Shown here: piece after piece, positions 60,101 through 64,000 of the stretch
Numbering within the stretch: the stretch's first letter is position 1
How the letters are laid out: the number at the start of each line of letters is the position of its first letter
NCBI GenBank assembly: GCA_002150815.3
Contig: NDFF03000070.1
Span: forward strand, 248,001 to 312,000
Direction of reading: 5' to 3'
Length of the DNA: 64,000 bases
Origin: Grammothele lineata
Lineage: Eukaryota; Basidiomycota; Agaricomycetes; Polyporales; Polyporaceae
Notes under the pieces: model-generated
What the model was told of the DNA's origin: nothing
The model's input: only the letters and a program-made list of their open reading frames with translations
Database searches by the model: none
Translations under genes and position numbers: made by a program

Positions 60101-60584
60101 ACACGCACCGCCGCTGGGTACAGCTCGCTGACGCCCGGCTTCTCGTTCTCCCCCGCAGGCTGGCATCCCCGGGTTCTACGACCCCGTCGTGGGCGTGCCC
60201 AAGTCGCTGCGGGTGCGTTACACTTTCCGCGGGCGGCCCCACTACGCGGAGGTGCCCGACCACATGCCCGTCGCACTCCCCCTCAAAGGTGCGTATTCAT
60301 TCCCCCACCCTTCCCCTTCCAACCACCTACCCCTGCACGCGGCGGCCGAGACCTTCACGCCCTCCTGCGCGCCTTTCTTCCCGCGCGCCCTGTGCTTCTT
60401 CCTACTCTATTCGGTTCCGCACAACGCCCTCGCACGCGGGGCGGTGGCGCAGCGCAGGTCCGCGGCGCAGGAGGGCGCGGGCGGGCGCACGCTCTCTGTG
60501 GGGGACAGCCTATTTCTGGACGCCACGCTGATATGCTTTTCGGCCTCTGGCGTACATGTAAACGCAGATCACCTCGTCGAATGA
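57189..60584 (+). CDS. DnaJ protein, DNAJC11-like (mitochondrial membrane-organisation co-chaperone)
   Basis: J-domain protein. The human homologue associates with the MICOS/MIB complex that shapes cristae. The first exon MAGKNGAADPMAGTPEDDPE YF (57189-57249) splices in phase to YSVLNLPKTAADHEFRERYR and FHPDKQTDPDRKEAASQRFL, with the HPD motif of a J domain, then EVQKAYE. The middle region (FEERLRRQQLEVDRLRVEEA and SFMAVALTCPQWGF) and WLIAASRVSAGAGAAVMGTV belong to the long beta-rich part typical of DNAJC11. A hydrophobic stretch (FWTAVLPSAALAAFYY) is near 59205. The C-terminal DUF3395-type region has IMEARYGPSERDEGTEGLDV, DVTVPLQALVNLSQLYIPGK and FYDPVVGVPKSLRVRYTFRG. It ends LPLKDHLVE after a final intron of about 275 nt. 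Stop TGA is at 60582-60584. Confidence 0.88.
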
Positions 60585-61614
60585 GCGACGCCGCCGCGCG
60601 CCTCCGAGCCCGAGCCCGAGTCCGAGCCCGCAGCGCCGGGGCCGGGGCCGGGGCCAAAGGGCGCTCTGGATCCCCCGTGCAAGCCGGGGGAAACGGCCCG
60701 CTGACGCCGGGCGCGGGAGCGTCGGACTCGGGAGTAGTCGCGGCCATCATGTTCGTGTTACTGTCATGGGCGAGGCGCGGCGGGATAGGCGCAGGGGGAG
60801 GGACCCACATCCCTGGCGGTGTCCCCTCTCCCCGCCATGTCGAATCGATGTGTGTGGCGGGTGGGTGATGCGCGCCCGCGGACGGGACGCTGGCTTTGTG
60901 TCCAGCGCGCCGGGACCGGCGGGCTGCATGCGGCCGTGCAGCGCGCGCGCGCGTGGAGGGGGCAGGCCCAGGAAAGGAGAGGCTGCCATTCAGTCGTACT
61001 GTATTGCGCACTTCTATCGTACCCGCGCGCGTGCGGACGCGGACGCGGAGACGCGTCGTAATCATATCATATCACCGCACACCACACCCTATACACCGCA
61101 CACCGCGATCGCTACGCTATAGGCTCAGGGCGGCTGGCGTGGGGGGGTACCACTCTTCTGCTTCGCCGCATCGGGCGTCGGCGTGCGCTGAGCTTGTGCT
61201 TGGGTGACGCCGGGCCCGGCTTCGAGTTGCAGTCCTAATTATTGCTAGCCACTCTTCGAAGGGCATCGGGCGGCGTGCGGAGCCGCCGCGCACCCACCAG
61301 CCACAGTCGGCTCCTCTCGCTCTGGTAGTCCGCCCTCCGTGCGCGTGGTGCGAGCTCGCGCGGGTGCGGCCGCTAGCTGCTACATAGTCCCCGCCGCCGC
61401 CATGCGCGGGGCCCAAGGCAGCGGGCCCCACCCGTCCCCCAGGGCCCAGCGAGTTGCAACTCCGACTCGGAATGGGGGAGGCTTCTTCGCCGTCGTCTCG
61501 AGCTCTGGACCAGGGGTCTGCTGGCCAGGAAAGATACTGCACTTATCAGCAGGCGTGAGCGAGCCGAGCCGGGGGTGCGGTGGCGCCCGTATCCGCGATC
61601 CTTTTTGAGTCGCG

Positions 61615-61635
61615 GGTTCGAGGTTCGAGGTTCGA
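61615..61635 (+). repeat. Three tandem copies of a 7-bp word (ggttcga)
   Basis: ggttcga occurs three times in direct tandem. The word resembles a tRNA B box, but no tRNA arms surround it. Confidence 0.8.
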
Positions 61636-62128
61636 CGGCGGACAGGCGGATATGCGAACATGCGGGTAGCGGGTAGCGGGTGGGGGCTGGCTGACGGCGA
61701 GGCGAGGTACTTACTTTACCTCAATACGAGGGCTCGCGAGGTCGAGGGTCCCCCCGTCCCTCTGGCGAGAACGAGAAGTCTCGCATGCCATGCAGGGGCG
61801 GCCGGAACCGCGTCGTGCGTTCGTGCGTTCGCGGCTGCGCGCGGGAAGCTGCTGACAGTGAGACTCAGACTGAGAGGGAGGGGAGGGGGCGCGTGACGGG
61901 GTGCTTCTCTGGCGCCCCACGGGACGAGACGGACGTCGTCGTCGCTGTGATCGCGACAATCAGCCGGAAGAGGCGTCTGCATATGAAGGGATGGGGGGCG
62001 GTGAGAGCGCGAAGTTAGATCATGGAGCGGGAGAAGGGAGAAGGGCTGACGAGAGTGTGGCCCCCCATCGCCATCTCCATCGTCATCGTCATCGCCGTCC
62101 GTCGTATCATGTTCTCGATGAACTCACT

Positions 62129-62148
62129 GACGGACGGACGGACGGACG
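62129..62148 (+). repeat. GACG tetranucleotide microsatellite
   Basis: Five tandem GACG units (20 bp) in non-coding GC-rich DNA. Confidence 0.9.
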
Positions 62149-64000
62149 TCCCGCCAGCCCTGCGCTTGCTGCCGTCAACGGGCGCCTGCCATGGCACCGA
62201 GCTGACAGGGCTGCGATGCCGATGCGCACGCGCTGCCCGACTGGGAATCTTCAGGTTCGGCGCTGCGTGGGCGTGCGTCTGCACCACCGCGCTCGATCGG
62301 CCAGGACTGGACGAGAACGACGCCGTCCGAGCCCTCTCTCGACGCCCCCTAGCAGACAGCTGCTTAGGTTGGGCTTCTCACACTATAGCACTAGCGCACC
62401 GGGCACCCACGCCCTTTATCGAGCGCGCCGCACCCGTGCTTCCTCCAGACGCTCCACCGCTGGCCAGAGCTTCAGCCTTCCGCGCGCGAGCGTTCCGCCT
62501 TCGCCCGAGCGGGCTCGGAGGCTGATGCAAATCGATCGGCGCGGAGGCTAGAAGACCACCCGTAAGTACTACTTGCGGGCGTCCCACTTCCCGAACGGGG
62601 ACCCCTGCGCGTACGTCGGGCGTAATCACGGTGTGGGCTCTGGAAGGGAAACGTACTTCCCTTTTTGGGAGCGCGCAACTTGAAGAAGTAGCCTCCTGGG
62701 TGGAGGACTTGGGGCTGTAGACCGCTCACTCAGCGGGCGAGTGGCTGCTCTCAGGAGAGCTGCGGCTGGATTGTACTGTAGTGAAACGGCAGCCTGGGCG
62801 GGTCGTCCGACCGCCGCACTGCCGCCGCCGCAGGGCGGGCCTCGCGCGTCGAGAGCGTTCCCGCAGAAATTGCCGTGGGCACGAGCGAGGGAGAAGACGA
62901 GAAGGAGAGAGAGAGGGAAGGGGCCGTGGCAGCCCGCTCGACCGTCCTGGCTCAGCAATGACTTCATCGCGCACGTCAATCTCGCTTGCGGGTGAGAACT
63001 GGCAAGTGTGCGCCCGCGACAAAAGGTCCGTGTCGGGGTCGACTCCGTCCTGCGATGGTGTTCCTGGCGAGGTGTAAGGGGCTCAGAAAATCCCGCGGAC
63101 GGCTGCGGGGAATCACGTTTGCGTGCTCGTCGCGGGTAACGGCCGCTATATTCTATAATCCGTCTTAGACGTGTCCTTCCTGACCGTGCGGGTCGACGCC
63201 AGTCCGCGGTCGGTGGGGGTGACGCGATCTCTTGCGGCTTCTTATTGCCCCCGTGCGCCGCGGTGGCGGGAGCGAGCGACGGGGTCTTGGATTTTCATTT
63301 CGCTACCACGGTGCGGGGGCGGGCCGAGCAAAAAGTGCGCAAGGGGCTGAAATCAGGAGGGAGGGTGGCGGGGACAGCGCGGCGGGTGCATCTGTGCATT
63401 AAACGTTGTAGCCACAGACAGCTCTTTAGTCGCGTAGTGTATGTCACCTCGACACCGTCTTCGCCTTCGCCCCCGCCTTCGTCTTCGAGCAGAGCAAGGC
63501 CTAGCCGCAAACAGCTCGCCGGCGGCGCGCCGCGTCCCTAACGACTACGCTCGCTCGCGCGTTCGCAGCATGGGCCGTATACGGCAGCGCCGCCGTCGCT
63601 GAATGGGCGTCGCGCGCGAAGCGCTGCGTCCTATGGCGAAACAGCGGCCGGAGAAGCCCTGAAGCAGGGCGAGCTGCCAGATAGTCGTAGGCGTGGCGTA
63701 CCACACCGCCGGCTCTCGCTCGCTCGTTCGCTCGCGGGCGGACATGCTCATGCTCATACTTGCTGTACTGGGGTATGGTTCGGGCGGGCGACGAGCCCTT
63801 CGCGACGCGATCGTCTGTCGGCCTTCCCCTTCCGTCCCCGCGTCTCCTCGCCCACTTAAGCTCGTAGCTCGCGGCTGGCGGCTCGCAGAGTCTGAGTCTG
63901 AGCATGAGCCTGAGGGGCCTGAGAGCGCTGCCGTCATGGGGCGTGTGAGGCGAGAGAAGGAAGGAGGGCGCAGAAGGCGGGCGTGCACTCACATGGCTCT

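Larger units (their letters stand above)
60585..64000. other. Gene-free, very GC-rich region
   Basis: No ORF here shows a domain, normal amino-acid composition or coherent splicing. All are Arg/Pro/Ala/Ser-rich frames caused by high GC. Simple-sequence patches are frequent: GACG tetranucleotides at 62129-62148, ggttcga three times at 61615-61635, tcatcg/ccatc words near 62068-62098, and gctcgctcgttcgctcg near 63718-63734. At the extreme right edge the minus strand reads CAT followed by GTGAGTG, a possible splice donor of a gene lying beyond the window. The region may be a long upstream control region of that gene. Confidence 0.5.

Noticed and set aside
61615..61635. Possible tRNA T-arm (ggttcga repeated)
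   Set aside because: No matching acceptor, D or anticodon arm on either strand.
60355..62551. Several 100-300-codon ORFs right of the DNAJC11-like gene
   Set aside because: Arg/Ala/Pro/Ser-rich in all frames, as expected from GC-rich DNA; no motif, no consistent splicing.
63980..64000. Start or exon of a minus-strand gene at the right edge
   Set aside because: Only a donor-like CAT|GTGAGTG is visible; too little sequence to call a gene.

Overview
This window is nuclear DNA of a filamentous basidiomycete, most likely an Agaricomycete. It is GC-rich and gene-dense. Almost every gene is broken by several short introns of about 50-70 nt with GT(R)AG-type ends. The set includes a membrane protein with a DUF6533-type domain, a family typical of mushroom-forming fungi. 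I see no virus, transposon, CRISPR array or bacterial-style operon. All placements come from reading protein motifs and splice signals by eye.

Layout, left to right. (1) 1-4.1 kb: a divergent pair coding for the two halves of a biotin-dependent acyl-CoA carboxylase. The biotin carboxylase gene runs off the left edge and the carboxyltransferase gene runs rightwards. The space between them is mostly an exact 132-bp tandem duplication. (2) 4.1-8.5 kb: an NCS1 purine/cytosine permease and the GPI-anchor GlcNAc-transferase PIG-A/GPI3 (both minus), then an intron-containing tRNA-Val(CAC). (3) 9-21.4 kb: a short oxysterol-binding protein (Osh4 type), cytosolic prolyl-tRNA synthetase, B-type cyclin and mitochondrial isoleucyl-tRNA synthetase. 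(4) 22-30 kb: a secreted sedolisin protease, an epoxide hydrolase and the DUF6533 protein. (5) 31-43.4 kb: L-2-aminoadipate reductase (LYS2), an RBR ubiquitin ligase with a zinc-finger tail, a mitochondrial DEAD-box helicase (MSS116 type) and a KH-domain protein. (6) 44-60.6 kb: a 3-beta-HSD-type dehydrogenase, a histidine acid phosphatase, a probably mitochondrial acyl-CoA synthetase, a zinc polyol dehydrogenase, a DUF155/RMND1-family protein and a DNAJC11-like co-chaperone. (7) 60.6-64 kb: 3.4 kb with no gene I can support.

The window is mainly conserved core genes, not an accessory island or a secondary-metabolite cluster. Several neighbours are divergent pairs that could share promoters: carboxylase BC/CT, cyclin B/IleRS, LYS2/RBR ligase, helicase/KH protein and DUF155/DNAJC11. 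Products with recognisable mitochondrial presequences or mitochondrial families recur (IleRS, DEAD helicase, acyl-CoA synthetase, DNAJC11). The most unusual items are the duplicated carboxylase promoter with the upstream ORFs it creates, two introns that appear to use GC-AG boundaries, a large serine-rich insertion in the oxysterol-binding protein, an RBR ligase with C2H2-like fingers at its C-terminus, and a pentapeptide minisatellite in the helicase tail. I did not find a convincing wholly new biological system.
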